The position numbers and the translations under genes were made by a program. Under the pieces are notes generated by a model, which saw only the letters and a list, made by a program, of their open reading frames with translations, was not told the origin of the DNA and ran no database searches. A stretch of DNA of 64,000 nucleotides from NCBI GenBank assembly GCA_021788095.1, contig JAJYLB010000018.1, positions 1 to 64,000 on the forward strand, in the 5' to 3' direction. Source of the DNA: Acidobacteriota bacterium (lineage in GTDB: Bacteria > Acidobacteriota > Terriglobia > Acidiferrales > UBA7541). Of the stretch, positions 29,999 through 37,252 are shown one piece after another. Each line of letters starts with the position of its first letter. The first letter of the stretch is position 1.

Positions 29999-31333
29999 GT
30001 GGGGACTTCCCAGCAATCGGCTATCGAGAGGTCGAGGGAGCGCGACGCGGAACTCGCTCGCTGGGTGCGTGACGCCCGGCGAAAGACGCTCGAAGTGGTG
30101 TCGGATTTGTCGGACGAACAACTGGTGGGACCGCAACTGCGGATCGTGAATCCGCTCTTGTGGGAGATCGGGCATGTCGCCTGGTTCCAGGAAAAATGGG
30201 CGTTGCGGCACGCGGGCGGCGCGGCTCCCGTCCGGGCGGACGGTGACTCGCTCTACGATTCAGCGGCCATCCCCCACGATGTGCGTTGGAGCTTGCCGCT
30301 GCCTTCGCGCGCGGAAACGCTGGCCTATATGACCGCGGTACGCGACCGCGTTCTGGAGCGCATCGAGCGAGGTAACCTCACGGAGCAAGACCGCTACTTT
30401 GTTACGCTGGGCGTCTTCCACGAAGACATGCATACGGAAGCCTTCACCTATACGCGGCAGACGCATGGCTGGCGCGCGCCGGCCTTCTCGGGGCTGGAAC
30501 CCCTGCGCGCCGGCGAGCCTGGCCCGCTCGAAGCAGACGCGGAGATCCCGGGGGGGCGTTTTCTGCTGGGAGCAGGCCGCGAGGAGCCCTTTGTTTTCGA
30601 TAACGAGAAATGGGCGCACGCCGTTGGCGTGCAGCCGTTCGCGATCGCGCGCGCGCCGGTGACGCAAGCGGAATTCCTGGAGTTCGTCGAGGGGCGAGGC
30701 TACGCCCGCCGGGAATTTTGGAGCGAGTTGGGCTGGGGCTGGCGTGAGAGCGCAGGCGCGGAGCATCCCGTGTATTGGAAGCGCGAGGCGGCGGGGCGCT
30801 GGCTGCGGCGCCATTTCGACACGTGGGTGCCTTTGGAGCGGCACCGCCCTGTCCTGCACGTGAATTGGTGGGAAGCGGAGGCCTACTGCCGCTGGGCGGG
30901 ACGAAGATTGCCGACCGAGGCGGAGTGGGAGGTTGCGGCCTCGGCCGTTCCGGGAGATTCCGGCAAGGAACTCGCGGAAAGAAAGCGCCGGTTCCCGTGG
31001 GGCGATGAAGCGCCCGGACCCGAGCGAGCCAACTTGGGTTGGCGCGCCATGGGCACGGTGGATGTCGGCGCGCTTTCGGGCGGCGACAGCGCTTTCGGCT
31101 GCCGCCAGATGATCGGCAACGTGTGGGAATGGACTGCCAGCGATTTCGAGCCTTACCCCGGCTTCGAGGTCGATCCCTATCGGGAGTACTCGCAGCCCTG
31201 GTTTAGCACTCACATGGTGCTTCGCGGCGGGGCTTGGCCGACGCAGCCGCGTCTGCTCCGCAATACCTGGCGGAACTTCTACACCCCGGATCGCCGCGAC
31301 GTATGGGCAGGATTCCGCACCTGCCGGGCGTGA
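29999..31333 (+). CDS. senA: EgtB-type sulfoxide-synthase homologue, probable selenoneine synthase SenA
   Basis: 444 aa, GTG start behind GGGAAGGGG. The N-terminal DinB-type domain carries His59 (WEIGHVAWF) and HxxxHxE at 141-147 (HEDMHTE), the iron-binding set of EgtB. A C-terminal formylglycine-enzyme-type domain (about 185-443) has GGRFLLG, LPTEAEWE, GNVWEW and RGGAW motifs. EgtB-like enzymes join sulfur or selenium donors to hercynine. The decisive clue is the partner: the next gene, 8 bases downstream, matches the SenB glycosyltransferase family, so this is better called SenA than EgtB. SenA would couple a selenosugar to hercynine on the way to selenoneine. Hercynine synthase (EgtD) and the selenophosphate synthase SenC/SelD are not in the window. 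Confidence 0.85.
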   Translation: MGTSQQSAIERSRERDAELARWVRDARRKTLEVVSDLSDEQLVGPQLRIVNPLLWEIGHVAWFQEKWALRHAGGAAPVRADGDSLYDSAAIPHDVRWSLPLPSRAETLAYMTAVRDRVLERIERGNLTEQDRYFVTLGVFHEDMHTEAFTYTRQTHGWRAPAFSGLEPLRAGEPGPLEADAEIPGGRFLLGAGREEPFVFDNEKWAHAVGVQPFAIARAPVTQAEFLEFVEGRGYARREFWSELGWGWRESAGAEHPVYWKREAAGRWLRRHFDTWVPLERHRPVLHVNWWEAEAYCRWAGRRLPTEAEWEVAASAVPGDSGKELAERKRRFPWGDEAPGPERANLGWRAMGTVDVGALSGGDSAFGCRQMIGNVWEWTASDFEPYPGFEVDPYREYSQPWFSTHMVLRGGAWPTQPRLLRNTWRNFYTPDRRDVWAGFRTCRA

Positions 31334-31341
31334 ACTCGGCC

Positions 31342-32292
31342 ATGAAGATCGTATTGGTTACGCCCACCCCTGCCGAGCTTCATACCGGCAATCGAACGAC
31401 CGCGGAGCGCTGGGCAGGCTTCCTCCGGGAACTGGGGAACCAAGTCGGTGTGCGGAGCGAGTGGAACGGAGAGGAATGCGACTTGCTGATCGCGCTGCAC
31501 GCGCGGCGCAGCTTCCCTTCCATCGAGCGTTTCCGCCAAGGGCGTTCACTCGCCCCGCTCGTTGTCGCTCTGACCGGAACCGACCTGTACATCGACTTGA
31601 AGAACAACCCGGATGCCATCCGTGCTTTGGAACTGGCCTCCCGGATCGTCATCTTGCAGCCGCTCGGCCGAGAGGCGATCCCCGAGGGCGCGCGCCCAAA
31701 GGTGCGCGTGATCTACCAGTCGGCGGAGCGGCTCTCGCCACCACCGCCTCGCGAGGAAAGCTGTTTCCAGGTTTGCGTGCTGGCGCACCTGCGCGGGGTC
31801 AAGGACCCTCTGCTCCCCGCCGTTGCCGTGCGGGATCTGCCGGCATCTTCCCGGATCAAGGTGAAACATGCCGGCGGCGTGCTCGACCCGGATTTTGCCG
31901 GGCAGGTGGAAGCGGAGCAGCGCTCGAATCTGCGCTACCAATGGCTGGGACCTCTAGCCCACGAGGATGCCATCGACCTGCTGGCTCGCTCTCACCTGCT
32001 GGTGCTCAGCTCGCGGCAGGAAGGGGGAGCCAACGTCGTCAGCGAAGCGATCGCCGCGGCCGTCCCCGTCATTTCCTCGCTCATTCCAGGCTCGGTGGGA
32101 ATCTTGGGGGCAGACTATCCGGGATACTTCCCCGTTGGCGACAGCGCGGCCCTACGGCAGCAGCTCGAGCGCGCGGAGTCTGGTGACGGGTATTATCGGC
32201 GTCTCGAGCAATGGGGGGAAAAGTTACAACCCCTGGTGACCGTTTCCCGCGAGCGCCAGGCGTGGGCGGACTTGCTGGTCGAGCTTGGTTGA
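31342..32292 (+). CDS. senB: Selenosugar synthase, SenB-type glycosyltransferase
   Basis: 316 aa from ATG 31342; an in-frame ATG at 31234 lies inside senA and is unlikely. It is a GT-B glycosyltransferase with features I associate with the selenoneine-cluster family (TIGR04348 type): TGNRTTAERWAGFLRELG near the start, LIALHARRSFPSIERF, VALTGTDLY, VCVLAHLRGVKDP, SRQEGGANVVSEA and YPGYFPVGD. SenB is known to join selenophosphate with a UDP-sugar to give a seleno-sugar, the selenium donor for SenA. Direct coupling to senA fits this well. The remaining doubt is whether the substrate is selenium or another chalcogen. Confidence 0.85.
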   Translation: MKIVLVTPTPAELHTGNRTTAERWAGFLRELGNQVGVRSEWNGEECDLLIALHARRSFPSIERFRQGRSLAPLVVALTGTDLYIDLKNNPDAIRALELASRIVILQPLGREAIPEGARPKVRVIYQSAERLSPPPPREESCFQVCVLAHLRGVKDPLLPAVAVRDLPASSRIKVKHAGGVLDPDFAGQVEAEQRSNLRYQWLGPLAHEDAIDLLARSHLLVLSSRQEGGANVVSEAIAAAVPVISSLIPGSVGILGADYPGYFPVGDSAALRQQLERAESGDGYYRRLEQWGEKLQPLVTVSRERQAWADLLVELG

Positions 32293-32351
32293 AGGGCGCA
32301 CTTCACTCCGCAGGCAGTGTCGAATATCGAAAGTAACCCACATTTTCTTGC

Positions 32352-32414
32352 GGGGGTCGGAGCTTCAGCTCCGACATTCAACCCGCTGATAGATCAGGGG
32401 TTTCAACCCCTGAA
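32352..32414 (+). repeat. Double-hairpin dispersed repeat, copy R1
   Basis: Two small palindromes in a row: TCGGAGCTTCAGCTCCGA and CAGGGG-TTTCAA-CCCCTG, separated by about 20 bases. The same 63-base unit occurs at 36419-36481, and an inverted relative at 36295-36355. It lies between the senB stop and the convergent glycosylase gene, where it could also act as a transcript end. Confidence 0.85.
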
Positions 32415-32435
32415 GGAGGGGCGGGTATTGCGCAG

Positions 32436-33356
32436 TTATCTCCGGGATGCGACACCAGCTTGCCTGGCGCGCAACGATTCCAACAGCAGATGAAAGTAGA
32501 TGAGCCCGGCGTAGGGCTGCCAAGGCCGCAGGACGCGGCGGACCCGGTCGGAATCCATCGGCCGAGGGAGATGGAGCCAGCGGGCGAGGCCCTTCTGTGC
32601 GCCAACGTCGTCGGCGGGGAAAACGTCCCAGCGGCCGAGGCCTCTCAAGAGCGCATATTCCGCCGACCATCGGCCGACACCGTGGAACTCGAGTAGAACA
32701 TGAATGGCGGAATCATTGTCCTGGGCGTCGAGCGCTTCCCCCGGGAAGCGGCCCTGGAGAACGGCTCGGCTGAGTTCCCTGAGCGCGACGGTTTTTTGGT
32801 GGCTGAAACCGAGCCGTCGAAACGTGCGAGGGGGCAGGCGCAAAATATCCCCGGGTTGGGGAAAGCCGTAGTGGACGCCGGTCGGGGTGGCGAGCCGCAC
32901 CCTTCCCCGCCGCGCCAATTCCCCGAGCAGGCGGAGGCCCGCGACGAGAGTGAATTGCTGGCACGCAATCGCATTGGCCAAGGCTTCGAAGACCGTCGGA
33001 AAGCGCACCGGTTTCAGGCCGTGATACCTCTCTACGAGCGGGCGCAACCTGTTATCCCTGGCGGCCAGCCGATAGAAGGCCGTCAAATCGGTTTCCAAGC
33101 CGAGCATGCGCCGGAGAATGCGAGCAGCTTCACTCTTCGCTTGCGAGGTCACGTGCTCGCCGATAACCCGTACGGCGAGACGGGGCTTTTCCGGACTTCC
33201 TCGCTGGGAGACGTGTACTTCCGTTGGCCGGCCTCCGAGCAGCAGCACGCGGCTGTAGCATGCGCCATCCCATCGGTCCACCAGGTTTTCAGAACGCCGC
33301 CGCAGCGCCCATGCAGTGTGATCCAGCCGGAAGGGTGGAATGGGAATCAGCTCCAT
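32436..33356 (-). CDS. AlkA-type 3-methyladenine DNA glycosylase
   Basis: 306 aa if started at minus-strand ATG 33356 (ELIPIPPFRLD, the usual family start); a further ATG at 33398 would add 14 residues. The helix-hairpin-helix GPD motif reads LEFHGVGRWSAEYALLRG, followed by the catalytic Asp in FPADDVGAQ. The earlier block FEALANAIACQQ is typical of AlkA/MPG2 proteins, where it precedes the lesion-binding region. It removes alkylated bases from DNA as the first step of base excision repair. It is convergent with senB and divergent from the reductase gene. There is no Ada-type methyltransferase domain. Confidence 0.88.
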   Translation of the reverse strand: MELIPIPPFRLDHTAWALRRRSENLVDRWDGACYSRVLLLGGRPTEVHVSQRGSPEKPRLAVRVIGEHVTSQAKSEAARILRRMLGLETDLTAFYRLAARDNRLRPLVERYHGLKPVRFPTVFEALANAIACQQFTLVAGLRLLGELARRGRVRLATPTGVHYGFPQPGDILRLPPRTFRRLGFSHQKTVALRELSRAVLQGRFPGEALDAQDNDSAIHVLLEFHGVGRWSAEYALLRGLGRWDVFPADDVGAQKGLARWLHLPRPMDSDRVRRVLRPWQPYAGLIYFHLLLESLRARQAGVASRR

Positions 33357-33565
33357 GGTCACCGCCGTGAGTTCCGCCGATTCGCCCTGGGTGGGCATCG
33401 CGCGTGCATCATGGGAGCGGGTATGGGCTCGTGCGCGGGTTGGCGTGATGAATGTGCTTCTGTCGGGTATAAAGGAATCATTGAGCGGCGCAGCCAGCCG
33501 GTTGATTCTATCACCGGCGGCGGATCGCGGACCGGCATGCCGGCGCCGTTGCCTGAGGAGGAGCG

Positions 33566-34288
33566 ATGGAGGAATACGTTGTCCACCTGAAGAAGCGAGA
33601 GGAGATTGCCGAGCGCACGATGGCGTTTCATCTCGAAAAGCCGCCCGGATTCGATTTTCGCGCGGGGCAAGCCGTCGACCTGACCCTGACCGACCCTCCG
33701 GAGATGGACTCTCAAGGCTCGATCCGGACCTTCACTTTAGCGAGCGCGCCCTACGAAGGCGATTTGGTGGTAGCTACCAGGATCCGCGACAGCGCCTATA
33801 AGCGAGTGCTGGCAGGCCTCTCCGAAGGCGCCTCGCTCAGGCTGGAAGGGCCCATGGGATCGTTCCTGATGCACAAGAATCCCGCCAAAGCGGGTGTGTG
33901 CCTGGCCGGAGGCATCGGCATCACGCCGTTCCGGAGCATCCTGCGACAAGCGGCGCAGGAGGGATTCTCGCATCCGATTTATCTTTTTTATTCGAACCGG
34001 CGGCCCGAAGACGCGTCGTTCCTGGAAGAACTGAACGAGATGGCCAAACGGAATCCGCAATTCCTCTTCACCCCCACCATGACCAAGATGGACCGGTCGA
34101 AATCGGAGTGGAGCGGGGAACGCAAACTCATCGATCGCGACATGCTGGCGCAGCACCTCTGCGACTGGAAAGGCCCGATTTTCTACATTGCCGGGCCGCC
34201 GGAGATGGTTGCGGCGATGCGCGAGCTGCTCGCGAGGAATGAGGTAAGCGAAGACGACATCCGCACCGAGGAATTCGGCGGGTACTGA
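33566..34288 (+). CDS. FNR-family flavin oxidoreductase
   Basis: 240 aa, ATG start with GAGGAGGAG at the best spacing. An FAD-binding barrel occupies residues 1-100 (motif IRTFTLASAPYEG). An NAD(P)-binding domain follows with GVCLAGGIGITPFRSIL, FYSNRRPEDASF and the closing YIAGPPEMVAAMRELL. There is no [2Fe-2S] domain, so this is the short ferredoxin/flavodoxin-reductase or hydroxylase-reductase type. The partner protein is not obvious from neighbours. A TATAAA element lies at 33468-33473 without a well-spaced -35. Confidence 0.87.
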   Translation: MEEYVVHLKKREEIAERTMAFHLEKPPGFDFRAGQAVDLTLTDPPEMDSQGSIRTFTLASAPYEGDLVVATRIRDSAYKRVLAGLSEGASLRLEGPMGSFLMHKNPAKAGVCLAGGIGITPFRSILRQAAQEGFSHPIYLFYSNRRPEDASFLEELNEMAKRNPQFLFTPTMTKMDRSKSEWSGERKLIDRDMLAQHLCDWKGPIFYIAGPPEMVAAMRELLARNEVSEDDIRTEEFGGY

Positions 34289-34778
34289 ATCCGGCGTGCG
34301 ATCGGGCCGGGCCCCCGTGGCACAGGCTTCAGAATCTGTGTGGCAACGCGAAAAGGTGCGAATTCCACAGCCCTGGCGCAAATTTCGTGCGTTGTCCGCA
34401 AACGACTTGCGCGAATCTATGAAAAATACAAACTGTGGAAATGCCAGTTGCCACACAGACTCTTCAGCCTGTGCGCATTCCGGAGCCCGAAAGACCATGC
34501 CACAGTCTGAGGCCTGTGCTACCACCGCGCTCGTCTGCCGCCAGGCTTTCATACGCTTTCGCGGGCTTTTTGCAGCATCCTGCCAGATGAAAGGGGTTGG
34601 AAGCGAGGGGAACGCTCGAAAGGGAATGAGCGACCGATCGGATCGAGTTCCTTCACATTGACTACCGTACGCGCCTCGATGAATTTCGGAATGCATTGCG
34701 ATGGAATAGCGCCTACCATTTACTGGACGGGTGTTGAAATCGGCCGCAACAAGCGCCGGAACCGAGAGACTGCATCCA
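34289..34778. other. Intergenic with mobile-looking repeat element
   Basis: 490 bases. Mostly occupied by the 136-bp inverted-repeat element at 34330-34465 and surrounding GCACAGGCTTCAG/CTTCAGCCTGTGC palindromic arms that lengthen the inverted repeat beyond the shared core. A further related palindrome (CACAGTCTGAGGCCTGTG) lies at about 34501-34519. No gene seen. Confidence 0.5.
34330..34465 (+). mobile_element. 136-bp MITE-like element, copy A
   Basis: Ends are inverted repeats (AGAATCTGTGTGGCAAC at the left, AGAGTCTGTGTGGCAAC at the right read inward; one difference). The whole element is identical, base for base by eye, to the reverse complement of 53048-53183. Non-coding, AT-richer in the middle than its surroundings. 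A short element with terminal inverted repeats and identical copies is what a non-autonomous transposable element looks like; a structured RNA is the alternative. Confidence 0.75.
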
Positions 34779-34964
34779 ATGGAAACCGTAGAAGAGAAAC
34801 TGAAGGAGCTTGTGGCACGGTACCTCGTGGAGTTCGCGTGTCCCGAGTCCTATGCCGAGGACATCGTAGGAGGGATTCTCGAGAATTTCGTCGTTTCGGC
34901 GAAGCAGCCGCCGCAATCCCCCTCCGGCAGTGAAAACTCGTTCTCGGACGCTCCGGAGCGTTAG
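34779..34964 (+). CDS. Possible small acidic protein, unknown
   Basis: 61 aa from ATG 34779. The sequence begins METVEEKLKELVARYLVEF, which would form an amphipathic helix, then a second helix (YAEDIVGGILENFV) and a polar Ser/Pro tail. No family recognised. The ribosome site is weak and there is no partner in an operon, so it may not be real. The acidic helix and the lack of a competing frame on the other strand are the only support. Confidence 0.4.
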   Translation: METVEEKLKELVARYLVEFACPESYAEDIVGGILENFVVSAKQPPQSPSGSENSFSDAPER

Positions 34965-34994
34965 CGCGGCCGCGAGCTAATCACGAAGCGCGGG

Positions 34995-36248
34995 CTAGTC
35001 CAGCGGGAGGCGGCTGCGGTCGCGCAGGGCGAGGATGCCAGCCAGGGAGAGAAGCGCAGCGAAGATCAGATAGCCTGCCGGTGCCATAGGATTCGACGTG
35101 GTTTTGATCAGCGCCACGGCCACCAGTGGCGCCGTACCGCCGACGATGCCGATACCCAAGTTGAAGGCAACCGCGTGGGCGGAAACTCGGTAACCGACGT
35201 GAAACTGCTCGGCGAGCATTGCCGGACCCGTTCCCATCACCAGGGCCAGAAGAAGCGCAAAGGATAATTGCGCGAACCAGAGCCCGCTCGCGCCGGGCCC
35301 GCCTGCCACCGAGAAAGCGCGCCATGCCACTACGGCTTCTCCCAGGCACGCCGCCGCGATGATCGTTCGCCGGCTTAGCCAGCGATCGGAAACCCACCCA
35401 GCCACCGGCACGAGAACCAGCGCCAGGGCCTGACCTGCCGTATTGATCCGCAGCGCGACGTGCTCGGCTATGCGACCGAAGCTATGAGCGAAAGTCGGCA
35501 GAAACACCATCGTGATGTAATTGATGATTCCATAGCCGGAGGTGAAGAGAAGCGTTGCGGTAAGAGCGCCTGGCTGTTCCCGGATGGCCTGCCTGAGAGG
35601 CGACTTGCGGCCCGCTTCCGAAGGCGAGCCGGGGATTTCGGGCAGCCCCCGGCGCAGGAGATACGCCGCGGATGCCATCACACCTCCCAGCAGGAAAGGA
35701 ACTCTCCAAGCGGAGACGTCGAAGTATCGCGGGATGGCGGGAGAAGTAGCAACGGTCGCCGCACCGGCTCCGAGTAGCATCCCGGCGGTCGCGCCCCAGT
35801 TCGCTACACTCCCCGCAAGTCCCCGGCGGGCCAAGGGAGCGGTCTCCACCAGATACGTGACGGAGCCGACGAACTCACCGCCCACGGAGAATCCTTGAAA
35901 CAGGCGCGTGAGGATCAGCAGAACGGGCGCGCCGATACCGATCGCGCGGTAGCCGGGCAGAAGACCCACCGCAACCGTGCTGAGGCCCATGAGCAGGACG
36001 GAAACCACGAGTACGAACCGGCGCCCAACCCGGTCACCCAACCGGCCGAGAAACACCGCTCCGATCGGCCGCATGGCAAATCCGCCCGCGAATCCGCCAT
36101 AAACCGCCAGCAGCGAAGCAATGCGGTTGTGGCCCGGGAAGAATTCCGAGGCCAGCACCGGCGCCAGCAGTCCATAAAGCCCGAAGTCATACCATTCGAG
36201 CAGATTGCCAATGGCTCCGGCGAGCACTACGCGGAATCTGCGATCCAT
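34995..36248 (-). CDS. MFS transporter, metabolite:H+ symporter (MHS) type
   Basis: 417 aa, minus-strand ATG 36248. Twelve membrane helices. The start AGAIGNLLEWYDFGLYG and the loop GRLGDRVGRRFVLV (MFS motif between helices 2 and 3) are those of the MHS group (KgtP, ProP, citrate and shikimate carriers), as is GFSVGGEFVGSVTYLVE. The substrate is probably a small carboxylate or zwitterion but cannot be fixed from sequence. It stands alone, flanked by repeat-bearing gaps on its 5' side. Confidence 0.88.
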   Translation of the reverse strand: MDRRFRVVLAGAIGNLLEWYDFGLYGLLAPVLASEFFPGHNRIASLLAVYGGFAGGFAMRPIGAVFLGRLGDRVGRRFVLVVSVLLMGLSTVAVGLLPGYRAIGIGAPVLLILTRLFQGFSVGGEFVGSVTYLVETAPLARRGLAGSVANWGATAGMLLGAGAATVATSPAIPRYFDVSAWRVPFLLGGVMASAAYLLRRGLPEIPGSPSEAGRKSPLRQAIREQPGALTATLLFTSGYGIINYITMVFLPTFAHSFGRIAEHVALRINTAGQALALVLVPVAGWVSDRWLSRRTIIAAACLGEAVVAWRAFSVAGGPGASGLWFAQLSFALLLALVMGTGPAMLAEQFHVGYRVSAHAVAFNLGIGIVGGTAPLVAVALIKTTSNPMAPAGYLIFAALLSLAGILALRDRSRLPLD

Positions 36249-36294
36249 GGGTCGGTTGCCGCGGATGTTGTTGCAAAAGCTCGTTCGGGCTGTC

Positions 36295-36355
36295 TTCAGG
36301 GGCTGAAGCCCCTATTTTCGGGCTACATTTTGTCGGAGCTGAAGCTCCGACCCCC
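36295..36355 (-). repeat. Double-hairpin dispersed repeat, copy R3 (inverted)
   Basis: Reverse-complement relative of R1 and R2: TCGGAGCTGAAGCTCCGA and CAGGGGCTGAAGCCCCT palindromes with a different spacer. Faces R2 with 63 bases between, so the R3/R2 pair could itself fold into a long hairpin in RNA. Confidence 0.8.
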
Positions 36356-36418
36356 GAATACGGAGGTTGTGCAACAGCTTCTGGCGTTCTGTCCCAAAAG
36401 TAACTCGCGTTTGTTCGC

Positions 36419-36481
36419 GGGGGTCGGAGCTTCAGCTCCGACATCCAGGCCGCTGACAAATCAGGGGTTTCAACCCCTGAA
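36419..36481 (+). repeat. Double-hairpin dispersed repeat, copy R2
   Basis: Same 63-base unit as R1 at 32352-32414, with only a handful of changes, all in the linker between the two palindromes. Similarity continues on both sides (AAAGTAAC about 25 bases before; CAACAC after). Confidence 0.85.
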
Positions 36482-36743
36482 GCCCCGCCCTAGATACGCC
36501 CGATATTCCTGGGACGCAACACTAGGGATTTGGCGGGAGGCTAAAGCAGGCCGCGCCTATTATCGCTTGCCGCGCAGTTCCCGCCAAACGCGGATTCCCT
36601 AACGCGGATTCCCTGGAAGGTCACGAACGATCGCGCTTTCCGACGGTGACAAAAGTCATCGGAGGATTCGCCGGAAATTCCTACTCTGAGAGCCCATCTC
36701 GATCGGGAGACTGCAAGATAGGGGAGGCGTCAGCGAGCAGGCG

Positions 36744-36989
36744 GTGCTCAACGCTCTCGCTTCCGTGCCCGATCCCGGACTCGGTATCGGCATTGTGGAT
36801 CTCGGCCTGATTTATCGCCTGGAGATGCAGGGGGATTCCATTCGAATCGGGATGACCTTAACCACGCCAGCCTGCCCGCTTCACGCCCACCTTTGGCGAG
36901 CAGTGCAGGAGGCGGTTCTGGCCCGCCTGCCACAAGTGAGATCGGTCGATGTGGTCCTGGTCTGGGACCCGCTGTGGCCCCGATGTTGA
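36744..36989 (+). CDS. MIP18/PaaD-type (DUF59) metal-sulfur cluster assembly protein
   Basis: 81 aa, GTG start; GGGGAGG about 16 bases upstream is a little far, so the true start could be slightly earlier. The DUF59 signature is clear: LASVPDPGLGIGIVDLGLIYR, then LTTPACPLH with the conserved Cys, and the closing WDPLW. Such proteins help insert Fe-S or related clusters into targets. The stop overlaps the start of the next small gene by 7 bases, and that one overlaps nnrS by 4, so this is a tight three-gene operon. Confidence 0.88.
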   Translation: MLNALASVPDPGLGIGIVDLGLIYRLEMQGDSIRIGMTLTTPACPLHAHLWRAVQEAVLARLPQVRSVDVVLVWDPLWPRC

Positions 36990-37252
36990 TGTTGCCCGCG
37001 GCCCGGAGCCGGCTCAGTTGGCAACCGCAACCGCTTTGCGCCGCCTATCGCCGAACGGCGATTCGGCGCATCCGCGAGGCGCTCGATGCGGGCGACTCCG
37101 CCGTAATTCAGGCTCTGCCCAGGCTGTGGGTGGAAACGATCGGCGAGGAGGACTTGGCCGCTGCCGGGCTCCCGGAAACCATCTTCGAGAATATGAATGA
37201 TCCGCAGGGCTGGGAGCGAATCCAGCGGCTGCGAGCGGGGAAGGCGGAGTGA
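36983..37252 (+). CDS. Small protein of unknown function in nnrS operon
   Basis: 89 aa from ATG 36983 (a second ATG two codons later is equally possible). Basic N-terminal half (CAAYRRTAIRRIREAL), acidic C-terminal half containing EEDLAAAGLPETIFENMNDPQGWERI. I do not recognise it. The overlaps with both neighbours and the absence of an alternative frame make it a real gene. It may be an accessory factor for the MIP18 or NnrS protein. Confidence 0.65.
   Translation: MLMLPAARSRLSWQPQPLCAAYRRTAIRRIREALDAGDSAVIQALPRLWVETIGEEDLAAAGLPETIFENMNDPQGWERIQRLRAGKAE

Larger units (their letters stand above)
36249..36743. other. Intergenic with two double-hairpin repeats
   Basis: 495 bases between the MHS transporter and the MIP18 operon. 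Holds repeats R3 (inverted, 36295-36355) and R2 (36419-36481). A third section, up to about 36530, keeps similarity to the sequence after R1 (GATACGCCC...GGGACGCAACAC compared with the R1 flank), so the repeated unit may be longer than the hairpins. No gene supported. Confidence 0.5.

Noticed and set aside
29999-31333. Plain ergothioneine EgtB
   Set aside because: The partner gene is SenB-like and no EgtC/EgtD/EgtE gene is adjacent.
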